A stretch of 64,000 bases of DNA from JAXDAY01 sp034679345 (GTDB lineage: Bacteria; Eisenbacteria; RBG-16-71-46; CAIMUX01; VGJL01), in NCBI GenBank assembly GCA_034679345.1, contig JAXDAY010000013.1:124001-188000 (forward strand), given 5' to 3'. Position 1 is the stretch's first letter. Each line of letters opens with the position of its first letter. The translations under genes were made by a program, and so were the position numbers. Below are positions 41,889-49,634 of the stretch, piece after piece. Under the pieces are notes generated by a model. That model saw only the letters and a program-made list of their open reading frames with translations. It was not told where the DNA came from and searched no databases.

Positions 41889-44648
41889 ATGACGCGCAGG
41901 GAGTTCGGCGACGAGGGAACGCGGAAGGGATCCGCTCCCCGCACTTTGGGGGAGACGGGAATCGATGGCCGTTCCGCTGGTCTTCGCATTCGCCGGCAGA
42001 TGACGCGCCCGGGGATCGATCCGTTCGACACAGTGAGCTGGGAGAAGCGCACGGCAGTCATCACCAATGAGTCCGGCGAGACGATCTTCGAGCAGGCGGG
42101 AGTCGAGTTCCCGCGATTCTGGTCGATGATTGCGACGAACGTCGTCGCATCGAAGTATTTTCACGGCACGATCGGAACCCCGCAACGCGAGTCGAGCCTC
42201 CGGCAGGTGATCGGCCGGGTCTCAGACACTATCTCCAACTGGGGTAAGGAGTTAGGGTACTTCGCGTCCGAGGAGGACGCTTCGGCGTTCCACGACGAGC
42301 TCAAGCACCTGCTCGTCTACCAGATGGCCTCCTTCAACAGCCCCGTCTGGTTCAACGTCGGCATCGAGGAGCAGCCGCAGTGCTCCGCGTGCTTCATCAA
42401 CTCCGTCCAGGACACGATGGCATCGATCCTGGAGCTCGCCAAGACCGAAGGAATGCTCTTCAAGTGGGGCTCCGGAAGCGGAACGAACTTCTCGACCCTG
42501 CGGTCGAGCCGCGAGCGCCTCTCCGGAGGCGGCACGGCCTCGGGCCCGGTTTCTTTCATGCGCGGCTACGACGCGTTCGCGGGCGTGATCAAGAGCGGGG
42601 GCAAGACCCGCCGCGCGGCGAAGATGGTGATCCTCAACATCGACCATCCCGACATCGTCGAGTTCATCGGTTGCAAGGCGAGCGAGGAGAAGAAGGCCTG
42701 GACGCTCATCGAGGCCGGCTACGACGCCTCTCTGACCGGCGACGCGTATTCGAGCGTCTTCTTCCAAAACTCGAACAACTCGGTGCGCGTCACCGACGAC
42801 TTCATGCGCGCGGTCGAGGCGGACGCGCAGTGGCACACCCGCGCGGTTCTGGATGACGAGCCGGTCGACACCTATAAAGCGCGCGACCTCTTCCGCCGCA
42901 TGGCGGACGCGGCGTGGGCCTGCGGCGATCCCGGCATCCAGTACGACACCACGGTCAACACCTGGCACACATGCCCCGCCTCCGGACGGATCAACGCGTC
43001 GAACCCATGCAGCGAATACATGTTCCTCGACGACACCGCCTGCAACCTCTCGAGCTTGAACTTGATGAAGTTCCGGACTCCGAGCGGCGAGCTGGACGTC
43101 GAGTCCTTCGCGCACGCCGTCTCGGTCATGATCCTGGCCCAGGAGATCATCGTCGACTCCGCGTCCTACCCGACGCCGAGGATCGCCGAGAACAGCAACG
43201 ACTACCGCCCTCTCGGCCTCGGATTCGCGAACCTGGGGACGTTTCTGATGGCGCGCGGCCTGCCCTACGACAGCGAGGCGGGGCGCCACGTCGCCGGAGC
43301 CATCGCCGCTCTCATGACCGGCCAGGCCTACAAGACATCGGCCGAGATCGCTTCGGTGACGGGCCCGTTCCGGGGATTCCCGCCGAACCGCGAGCCGATG
43401 CTCGGCGTCATCGCCCGCCACCGGAGCCACGTGGCCAAGATCAATCCGAGCCTGGTGCCGGAGATGCTCCTGAACAGCGCCCGCCGCGTCTGGGACGAAG
43501 CGCTCGAGCTCGGCGAACGCTGGGGATACCGCAACGCCCAAGCCACGGTCCTTGCCCCCACGGGAACGATCGCCTTCATGATGGACTGCGACACGACCGG
43601 CATCGAGCCCGACATCGCCTTGATCAAGTACAAGAGGCTCGTGGGCGGCGGCATGCTGAAGATCGTCAACCAGAGCGTCCCGGAGGCGCTGACCTACCTG
43701 GGCTACCCCGAGTCCCAGCGGCGGGAAATCCTCGATCACCTCGAGAAGAACGAGACGATCGAAGGCGCCCCGCATCTGCTCGACGACCATCTGTCGGTCT
43801 TCGATTGCGCCTTCAAGCCCCGCAACGGAAAGCGGTTCATCCATTACATGGGCCACGTCCGGATGATGGCCGCCGTCCAGCCATTCCTCTCCGGCGCCAT
43901 CAGCAAGACCGTCAACATGCCCAATGACGCGACCATCGAGGAGGTCGAGCAGGTCTACCTCGAGGGCTGGAAGCTGGGGCTCAAGGCGATCGCCATCTAT
44001 CGCGACGGATGCAAGCGCGCCCAGCCCCTCTCGACCACGATCGAGACCGATGAATCGGGTCGCGCGACGCGGGTCGTGGCGCGCCCCATCCGCCGCCGCC
44101 TACCCGACGAGCGCAACTCGATCACACACAAGTTCTCCATCGGCGAGCATGAGGGATACATCACGGTCGGGCTCTACGAGGACGGAAAGCCCGGCGAGAT
44201 CTTCATCGTGATGGCCAAGGAAGGGAGCGTCGTTTCCGGCCTGGTCGACTGCTTCGCCACTTCGGTGTCGATCGCCCTCCAGTATGGGGTTCCGCTCAAG
44301 GTGCTCGCCGACAAGTTCGTGCTGACCCGCTTCGAGCCTTCGGGCTACACGGGACATCCGCACATCCGCTTCGCGAACTCGATCGCCGATTACATCTTCA
44401 GGTGGCTCGCGTGGAAGTTCCTCCCCGACCATCCGATCAACCAGAACGGCAAGATCGATGAGTTCGACTCCAGCCCGGTCCAGCACGAAGGACCGGAAGC
44501 GACTGCGGGCGCCGAGCCAATGGAGGCCCCGATCTACGACTCGGGCACCGACGCTTCCCCGTGTCCGACCTGCGGCTCTCTCATGCACCGCACGGGAAGC
44601 TGCTTCTCCTGCAAGAACTGCGGGACCTCCAACGGCTGCGCCGGCTAG
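41889..44648 (+). CDS. nrdJ: Adenosylcobalamin-dependent (class II) ribonucleotide reductase
   Basis: A 919-residue enzyme making deoxyribonucleotides. ATG 41889 is preceded by AGGAGGAG. The 10-stranded barrel shows FNSPVWFNVG, CSACFINSVQDTM, GSGSGTNFSTLRSS and NPCSEYMFLDDTACNLSSLNL, and LAPTGTIAFMMDCDTTGIEPDIAL. A C-terminal zinc ribbon (C-x2-C, then C-x2-C in the last 30 residues) is typical of long bacterial NrdJ. No nrdA/B or nrdD is seen. The cobalamin adenosyltransferase gene follows after 17 bases, which should supply its cofactor. Confidence 0.96.
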   Translation: MTRREFGDEGTRKGSAPRTLGETGIDGRSAGLRIRRQMTRPGIDPFDTVSWEKRTAVITNESGETIFEQAGVEFPRFWSMIATNVVASKYFHGTIGTPQRESSLRQVIGRVSDTISNWGKELGYFASEEDASAFHDELKHLLVYQMASFNSPVWFNVGIEEQPQCSACFINSVQDTMASILELAKTEGMLFKWGSGSGTNFSTLRSSRERLSGGGTASGPVSFMRGYDAFAGVIKSGGKTRRAAKMVILNIDHPDIVEFIGCKASEEKKAWTLIEAGYDASLTGDAYSSVFFQNSNNSVRVTDDFMRAVEADAQWHTRAVLDDEPVDTYKARDLFRRMADAAWACGDPGIQYDTTVNTWHTCPASGRINASNPCSEYMFLDDTACNLSSLNLMKFRTPSGELDVESFAHAVSVMILAQEIIVDSASYPTPRIAENSNDYRPLGLGFANLGTFLMARGLPYDSEAGRHVAGAIAALMTGQAYKTSAEIASVTGPFRGFPPNREPMLGVIARHRSHVAKINPSLVPEMLLNSARRVWDEALELGERWGYRNAQATVLAPTGTIAFMMDCDTTGIEPDIALIKYKRLVGGGMLKIVNQSVPEALTYLGYPESQRREILDHLEKNETIEGAPHLLDDHLSVFDCAFKPRNGKRFIHYMGHVRMMAAVQPFLSGAISKTVNMPNDATIEEVEQVYLEGWKLGLKAIAIYRDGCKRAQPLSTTIETDESGRATRVVARPIRRRLPDERNSITHKFSIGEHEGYITVGLYEDGKPGEIFIVMAKEGSVVSGLVDCFATSVSIALQYGVPLKVLADKFVLTRFEPSGYTGHPHIRFANSIADYIFRWLAWKFLPDHPINQNGKIDEFDSSPVQHEGPEATAGAEPMEAPIYDSGTDASPCPTCGSLMHRTGSCFSCKNCGTSNGCAG

Positions 44649-44665
44649 CCGGAGCGGCGGCGGCG

Positions 44666-45238
44666 ATGCGGATCTACACGCGAACAGGCGATGAAGGCGA
44701 GACCGGGCTCCTGGGCCCGGTCCGCGTTTATAAGGACCATCTGCGGATCTCCGCCTACGGCGAGGTCGATGAGCTGAACGCGATGATCGGCGCGTTGCGG
44801 CCGCTCGCCGCCACGCCGGAAACCTCCGCCGAGCTCGAGTCGATCCAGCGCCTCCTCTTCGAGGCCGGCGGCGAGCTCGCCCGACCGGCCGGAGCGCCCG
44901 CGCCGATCACGCGAATCGGAAGCGCCGACGTCGAGTCGCTCGAGCACGCCATCGACCGGCTCGCCTCGGAGCTCGAGCCCTTGAGCTCCTTCATCCTCCC
45001 CGGGGGCTGCCCGGCGGCGATCGCCGCCCACCAGGCGCGCTGCGTTTGCCGTCGCGCCGAGCGCGCGGTCGTGCGTCTTCTCCGATCGGAGCCGGCTCCG
45101 ACCGAAGTCCTGCGATACCTGAATCGCCTCTCGGACTACTTCTTCGTTCTTGCCCGCTGGGCGAATCGCCGTGCGGGGTTCGCGGAGACCACCTGGTCCC
45201 CCCGGTCCAAGGAGTCCCATTCGGAGGGGCAGTCCTAG
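44666..45238 (+). CDS. Cob(I)alamin adenosyltransferase, PduO type
   Basis: A 190-residue enzyme transferring adenosyl from ATP to cob(I)alamin. The N-terminal ATP motif is RTGDEGETGLLG; later parts are AYGEVDELNAMIG, FILPGGCPAAIAAHQARCVCRRAERAVV and YLNRLSDYFFVLARW, all typical of PduO/MMAB proteins. It starts 17 bases after nrdJ and likely shares its transcript. It can serve both the reductase and the downstream mutase. Confidence 0.94.
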   Translation: MRIYTRTGDEGETGLLGPVRVYKDHLRISAYGEVDELNAMIGALRPLAATPETSAELESIQRLLFEAGGELARPAGAPAPITRIGSADVESLEHAIDRLASELEPLSSFILPGGCPAAIAAHQARCVCRRAERAVVRLLRSEPAPTEVLRYLNRLSDYFFVLARWANRRAGFAETTWSPRSKESHSEGQS

Positions 45239-45347
45239 ACGACTCCCCTCCGTTCCGACTTGCCGGAGGCGTTTGGCGTTGACCTGGAGCCCTCTCCCGC
45301 GCCAATCTCGCCGCAGGGCGCCTGTTGCCCTGGGGGAGGATGGGTCG

Positions 45348-45815
45348 ATGCAAGAGCTGCATGCTGCCGCGAATCGCGAAGTGACCAAGATCACCCTCGA
45401 AGGCGTGCCCGACCGTCCCGGAATCGCCGCCGAGGTGTTCGGCGCCTTGGGTGCCCAGGGATTCAACGTGGAGCTCGTCGTCTCGACCGGAGGCTCCGGG
45501 GGCCGCGCCGACATTTCACTCGCCGTGAGTCGCGCAGATCAGGAATCAGTGGAACGGGCTCTGGAGAATCTTCGCGAGGAGATCGGAGCCCGCTCGATCT
45601 CCGTCAACTCAGGCGTCGCGCTCGTGAGCATCATCGGGCAGCACCTCTCGACGGAGCCGGGGATCGCCGGCAGGATGTTTCGCGCGCTCTCGAGTCACGG
45701 GATCAACATCGAGGTGATCTCCACCTCCATGTCCTCCGTCACCTGCATGATAGACGAGGGTCGCTCGGAGGAGGCGCTGATCGCCCTCCGCAGCGAGTTC
45801 AACCTGGTCGCATGA
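45348..45815 (+). CDS. Free-standing tandem ACT-domain protein, aspartokinase type
   Basis: A 155-residue protein made of two ACT domains (about 12-80 and 90-153). GVPDRPGIAAEVFGALG and EPGIAGRMFRALSSHGINIEVISTS closely resemble the regulatory half of aspartate kinases, including the residues near the lysine/threonine pocket. No kinase domain lies upstream in frame. GGGGGAGGA lies before ATG 45348. It could be a separate regulatory subunit of aspartokinase or a ligand sensor; its place between the B12 genes is unexplained. Confidence 0.8.
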   Translation: MQELHAAANREVTKITLEGVPDRPGIAAEVFGALGAQGFNVELVVSTGGSGGRADISLAVSRADQESVERALENLREEIGARSISVNSGVALVSIIGQHLSTEPGIAGRMFRALSSHGINIEVISTSMSSVTCMIDEGRSEEALIALRSEFNLVA

Positions 45816-45933
45816 TCCGCCCGCCTTCGCGCCGCGAGGCCGGGGGCATCTGCTAGAATGAGCAGTTAGCGTCGGACCCTCGCCGGGAATGAAGCACCCT
45901 GGCCGCAGAGCGGACCACGCTCAGGAGGAAGGG

Positions 45934-47586
45934 ATGAGATCGAAGCGCCCGGCGGCCGAACCGGAAGCTCCCCCGCATCGCTCGCAGCCGGCCCCGTCCG
46001 CGCTCCGACCGATGACCGACACCCTCTCGGGGATCCCGGTCGATGTCTGTTATCACCCGGGGAGCGTGGCGGACCGCGACTCGAAGGATGCCGAGCGCCC
46101 CGGGAGATATCCGTTCACGCGCGGGATCCACGAGGACATGTACCGGGGCAAGCTCTGGACCATGCGGATGTTCGCGGGCTTCGGCACGCCGGAGGACACC
46201 AACGCCCGTTTCCACTATCTCCTGAGGCATGGTCAGACCGGCCTCTCCACGGCGTTCGACATGCCGACACTCATGGGATACGACCCGGACGATCCGTTGA
46301 GCCTCGGCGAGGTCGGCCGCGAGGGCGTCTCCGTCGCCTCGATCGACGACATGGAGATCCTCTTTCGTGGAATTCCCCTCGATCAGGTGACGACGTCCAT
46401 GACGATCAACGCGACCGCCGTGATCCTCCTGGCCCTCTATGTGGCGGTGGCCGAGAAGCAGGGCGTCGGTTCCGACAAGCTCCGCGGAACGCTTCAGAAC
46501 GACATCCTGAAGGAGTTCATCGCCCAGAAGGAGTGGATCTCCCCGCCGGAGCCCTCGATGAGGGTGATCCGCGACATGCTCGTCTACAGCACCCGGCGGA
46601 TGCCCCTCTGGAACACGATCTCGATCAGCGGATACCACATCCGCGAGGCAGGCGCGACAGCGGTGCAGGAACTCGCCTTCACCCTCGCCGACGGGATCGG
46701 CTACCTGCAGTGCGGGATCGACGGGGGGCTCGCCGTGGACGACTTCGCGCCACGCCTCTCCTTCTTCTTCGATGTGCACAACGATTTCTTCGAGGAGATC
46801 GCGAAGTTCCGGGCGGCCCGAAGGATGTGGGCTCGGATCGTGCGGGAGCGCTTCGGGGCGACGAAGGAGCGATCGTGGCTGTTGCGGACCCACGCGCAGA
46901 CCGCCGGCGTCTCTCTCACCGCGCAGCAGCCGCAGAACAACATCGTCCGAGTGGCGCTTCAGGCGCTTGCCGCGGTCCTGGGCGGGACGCAATCGCTGCA
47001 TACCAACTCCCTCGACGAGACCTTCGCCCTGCCCACTGAGGATGCGGCGAAGATCGCGCTGCGCACGCAGCAGATCATCGCCGACGAAACGGGGGTCGCC
47101 GGCGTTGCCGATCCCCTCGGCGGGTCCCATTACGTGGAGTGGCTCACCGACGAAGTGGAGCGTCGTGCCTGGCAGATCATCGAGAGGATCGATCAGCTCG
47201 GGGGGATCGTCGCCGCGATCAACCAGGGATACCCGCAGAAGGAGATCGCCGCATCGGCGTACCAGTTCCAGCGGGAGGTCGAGGAGGGCAAGCGGATCAT
47301 CGTCGGGGTCAATCGATACCACGACGAGGACGATCGGCCGATCCCGACCCTCAAGATCGACCACGAGGTCGAACGCAGGCAGATCGAGCGCGTGCGAGCC
47401 CTACGCGCGCGGAGGAGCGCGACGTCGGTCGAGGAGGCGATGCGCCGCCTCGAGGATGCGTGCGTCAGCGACGGGAACATCGTCGAGCCGATCCTGGAGG
47501 CGGTGCGCCGCGGCGTCACCGTGGGCGAGATCTCGGGCCTCTTCCGGAAGGTCTTCGGAGTCTACCGGGATCCGGCGTTCCTCTAG
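45934..47586 (+). CDS. Acyl-CoA mutase large subunit (methylmalonyl-CoA/isobutyryl-CoA mutase family)
   Basis: A 550-residue catalytic subunit with a TIM barrel and no C-terminal B12-binding domain, so a separate small subunit must exist elsewhere. AGGAGG precedes ATG 45934. The family motifs are YPFTRGIHEDMYRG, GQTGLSTAFDMPT, TQSLHTNSLDETFALP and DETGVAGVADPLGGSHYVE. His66 takes the place of Tyr89 and Gln198 the place of Arg207 of propionibacterial methylmalonyl-CoA mutase by my alignment. Arg207 binds the substrate carboxylate, while isobutyryl-CoA mutase has Gln. A non-carboxylated acyl-CoA substrate is therefore plausible. Confidence 0.88.
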   Translation: MRSKRPAAEPEAPPHRSQPAPSALRPMTDTLSGIPVDVCYHPGSVADRDSKDAERPGRYPFTRGIHEDMYRGKLWTMRMFAGFGTPEDTNARFHYLLRHGQTGLSTAFDMPTLMGYDPDDPLSLGEVGREGVSVASIDDMEILFRGIPLDQVTTSMTINATAVILLALYVAVAEKQGVGSDKLRGTLQNDILKEFIAQKEWISPPEPSMRVIRDMLVYSTRRMPLWNTISISGYHIREAGATAVQELAFTLADGIGYLQCGIDGGLAVDDFAPRLSFFFDVHNDFFEEIAKFRAARRMWARIVRERFGATKERSWLLRTHAQTAGVSLTAQQPQNNIVRVALQALAAVLGGTQSLHTNSLDETFALPTEDAAKIALRTQQIIADETGVAGVADPLGGSHYVEWLTDEVERRAWQIIERIDQLGGIVAAINQGYPQKEIAASAYQFQREVEEGKRIIVGVNRYHDEDDRPIPTLKIDHEVERRQIERVRALRARRSATSVEEAMRRLEDACVSDGNIVEPILEAVRRGVTVGEISGLFRKVFGVYRDPAFL

Positions 47587-47601
47587 AGACGTCTCTCGCC
47601 G

Positions 47602-48342
47602 ATGGAAGACCCGGCCGGCCGCGCCACGCTCTCCGAACGGATCGGGATCGATCCCGGCCGGCTTCGAGTCGGCGAGAGCCGATTCTTGCTGTCTCCGCGC
47701 GACCTCACGATCCTGCCGCGGCAAGGAAGTCCCCCGCATCCAACGATCCTCGCCATCCACGGCCTTGGGATGAGGATCGAGACCTTCTCGCGCTGGCTTC
47801 AACCGGTCTTTGACGAAAACTGGGCCTGCCTCCTCCCGGAGGGCCCCTATCCCCTCGAGCGGCGCCTCGGCGGCCTGCGACAGATCGGGCATGCGTGGTA
47901 TCTGTGGGAGGGAGACACCCCGGCCTTCCGCAGGAGCTTACGACAGAGCGAGGAGCGGATCCTTGCGATCCTGCCCGAGCGCGCCGCTGCTCACGGATTG
48001 GATCCCACGCGGATGGTCGCGCTCGGCTTCTCGCAGGGGGCCGTCTTCGCCGGAAGCCTGGCCTTGCGATCCCCCGAGCGATTCCGGGGCCTCGTCATCG
48101 CCGCCGGACGGGTGCGGAGCCGTTTCTCGGGGAACGAAGCCGGCATGGCCCCCAGGTGGCCGGTCCTCTTCCTCCATGGCGTCGACGACGATGTCGTGCC
48201 GATCGAGGGAGCAAGGGAATCGGCTGCGGAGCTCGAACGCGCGGGCTTCGATGTCACCTTCTCCACGGCGCCGGGCGGACACATCTGGAGCGATGCGATG
48301 ACCCGAAACCTGCTCGATTGGCTACTCCGCCTCGGCCTCTGA
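47602..48342 (+). CDS. Alpha/beta-hydrolase, phospholipase/carboxylesterase family
   Basis: A 246-residue hydrolase with the nucleophile in GFSQG (near residue 145), the acid in LHGVDDDVVP and the base in APGGHIW. The overall form, with LAIHGLGMRIETF and LLPEGPYPL, fits YpfH/carboxylesterase type proteins. It starts 15 bases after the mutase and could be co-transcribed. An acyl-ester or acyl-CoA substrate is possible but unproven. No signal peptide is seen. Confidence 0.8.
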   Translation: MEDPAGRATLSERIGIDPGRLRVGESRFLLSPRDLTILPRQGSPPHPTILAIHGLGMRIETFSRWLQPVFDENWACLLPEGPYPLERRLGGLRQIGHAWYLWEGDTPAFRRSLRQSEERILAILPERAAAHGLDPTRMVALGFSQGAVFAGSLALRSPERFRGLVIAAGRVRSRFSGNEAGMAPRWPVLFLHGVDDDVVPIEGARESAAELERAGFDVTFSTAPGGHIWSDAMTRNLLDWLLRLGL

Positions 48343-48362
48343 GTGGTCTTGAGGCAAGAGGA

Positions 48363-48430
48363 AACCCAGGGATCCTTCTGGACCGTTTCCGATCCGCGTC
48401 CCGGATGACGAGTCCGGGAATCCCTGGGTT
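48363..48430 (+). repeat. Nested inverted repeats (possible structured RNA or terminator)
   Basis: Outer arms AACCCAGGGAT (48363-48373) and ATCCCTGGGTT (48420-48430) are perfect complements. Directly inside lies a second perfect pair, TCCCGGA (48399-48405) and TCCGGGA (48413-48419), with a seven-base loop. The 237-base gap between the hydrolase and the methyltransferase holds no other feature I can name. Confidence 0.55.
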
Positions 48431-48579
48431 CGGCTACCTGTTGAGATTCCGCAGGCGACCTGGCCTACGACGAATCACAGCACGCGGCCAGGCCGCCTAA
48501 CGTTCAGGCACCTCACGGGTCGTATATTTCATAGACGGACCACCTCCTTTCTCGTGTACGGAGAACATAGAATGGGGGC

Positions 48580-49239
48580 GTGGGCACCCGCAAGTCGAAA
48601 TCGACCCCGGGCGGACGGCGGGCGCAGCGCCGGGGGATCCGCCGGTGGGGCGAGCGCAACGCCCGGCTCTACCGGCACTGGGCCGCCCTGCTCGCGGCAT
48701 TCGGCTACCGGCGCATGGCGGCCGGCTGCGTCGACTCCCTCCCGGGGGCCGGGCGAGTGATCGACCTCGGGTGCGGCTCCGGCGAGGCTCTTCGGATCAT
48801 CGCGCGATCGAGGCCCGGCCTTCGCGCCTTCGCCTGCGACCTGTCCGAGGCCTTCCTTCGAGAGGCCCGCGCCTCGCATCCGCTCGCGCACCGCATCGCC
48901 TGCGACATCGAGGCCGTGCCCTTCCGGACGGCGTCGGCCGACGCGGTGCTCTGCCTCGGCGTCCTGGGGCACCTGATCGAGGCGGAGCAGGCGATCCGGG
49001 AGATCGCCAGGATCGCTCGCCCCGGCGCGATCGTCCACCTCTGGACGAGGACCGACGGCCTCACATCTCGAGTCGTTCGCCGGCTCTTCGAGGCCTCCAA
49101 TCCGGGCGCGCGTTTCGTCCTCCATGACCCCGAGACGATCCGACGCCTCCTCGAGCGGCACGGGATCGGGCCCCAGGCTCAGCGGAGGGTAGCTGGCGGG
49201 ACGCTCTGGAGCGGTCGCGCCGCGCGAGGTCCCGAATGA
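48580..49239 (+). CDS. SAM-dependent methyltransferase, class I
   Basis: A 219-residue protein from GTG 48580. The SAM-binding motif is VIDLGCGSGEALRI (near residue 60), followed by FACDLSEAF (acidic end of strand 2), VPFRTASADAVLCLGVLGHL and ARPGAIVHLW, as in Methyltransf_11 type enzymes. The first 30 residues are basic. It overlaps the DCC gene by four bases. The substrate is unknown; small lipophilic molecules are typical of the group. No good ribosome-binding site was seen for this start. Confidence 0.78.
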   Translation: MGTRKSKSTPGGRRAQRRGIRRWGERNARLYRHWAALLAAFGYRRMAAGCVDSLPGAGRVIDLGCGSGEALRIIARSRPGLRAFACDLSEAFLREARASHPLAHRIACDIEAVPFRTASADAVLCLGVLGHLIEAEQAIREIARIARPGAIVHLWTRTDGLTSRVVRRLFEASNPGARFVLHDPETIRRLLERHGIGPQAQRRVAGGTLWSGRAARGPE

Positions 49240-49634
49240 GCCGGCAGGCTTCCCCGATCGCGGTGCTCTATGACGGCGGCTGCCCGTTTTGTCTTCGCTC
49301 GATCCGCTGGCTGCGCCATCTCGATCGATACGGGAGACTCGAGTTCCTGAACGCCCGCGACTGGGAGCCGATCTCGAGACGCTTTCCGCGTCTCGACCGC
49401 CAGGCTTGCCTCGAGGAGATCCATGTCGTCCATCCGAACGGGAAGATCCTTCGAGGATTCGACGCCTACCGCTCCCTCGCTCGGGTCCTTCCCGGCGCGC
49501 GTCTCCTGGCGCCGCTGCTCCACCTTCCGGGGATCGCGCAGATCGGCCGGCCGATGGCCCGCGGCTTCGCTCGCCACAGGATGAGGATCGCCTTCTTCGG
49601 TCCGGGGAGATTCCCGGGACCGAAGGACTCATAG
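49236..49634 (+). CDS. DCC-family thiol-disulfide oxidoreductase-like protein (DUF393)
   Basis: A 132-residue protein with the family motif YDGGCPFC (Cys16 and Cys19 in a thioredoxin-like C-x2-C) followed by RSIRWLRHLD. A later VVHPNGKILRGFDAYRSL is also typical. The fold is thioredoxin-like; activity is largely untested in the family. ATGA overlap with the methyltransferase suggests joint translation. Its end overlaps the end of the convergent regulator gene by six bases. Confidence 0.85.
   Translation: MSRQASPIAVLYDGGCPFCLRSIRWLRHLDRYGRLEFLNARDWEPISRRFPRLDRQACLEEIHVVHPNGKILRGFDAYRSLARVLPGARLLAPLLHLPGIAQIGRPMARGFARHRMRIAFFGPGRFPGPKDS

Noticed and set aside
45934..47586. Plain label of methylmalonyl-CoA mutase
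   Set aside because: The residues at the substrate carboxylate site differ from true methylmalonyl-CoA mutases, so only the family name is given.
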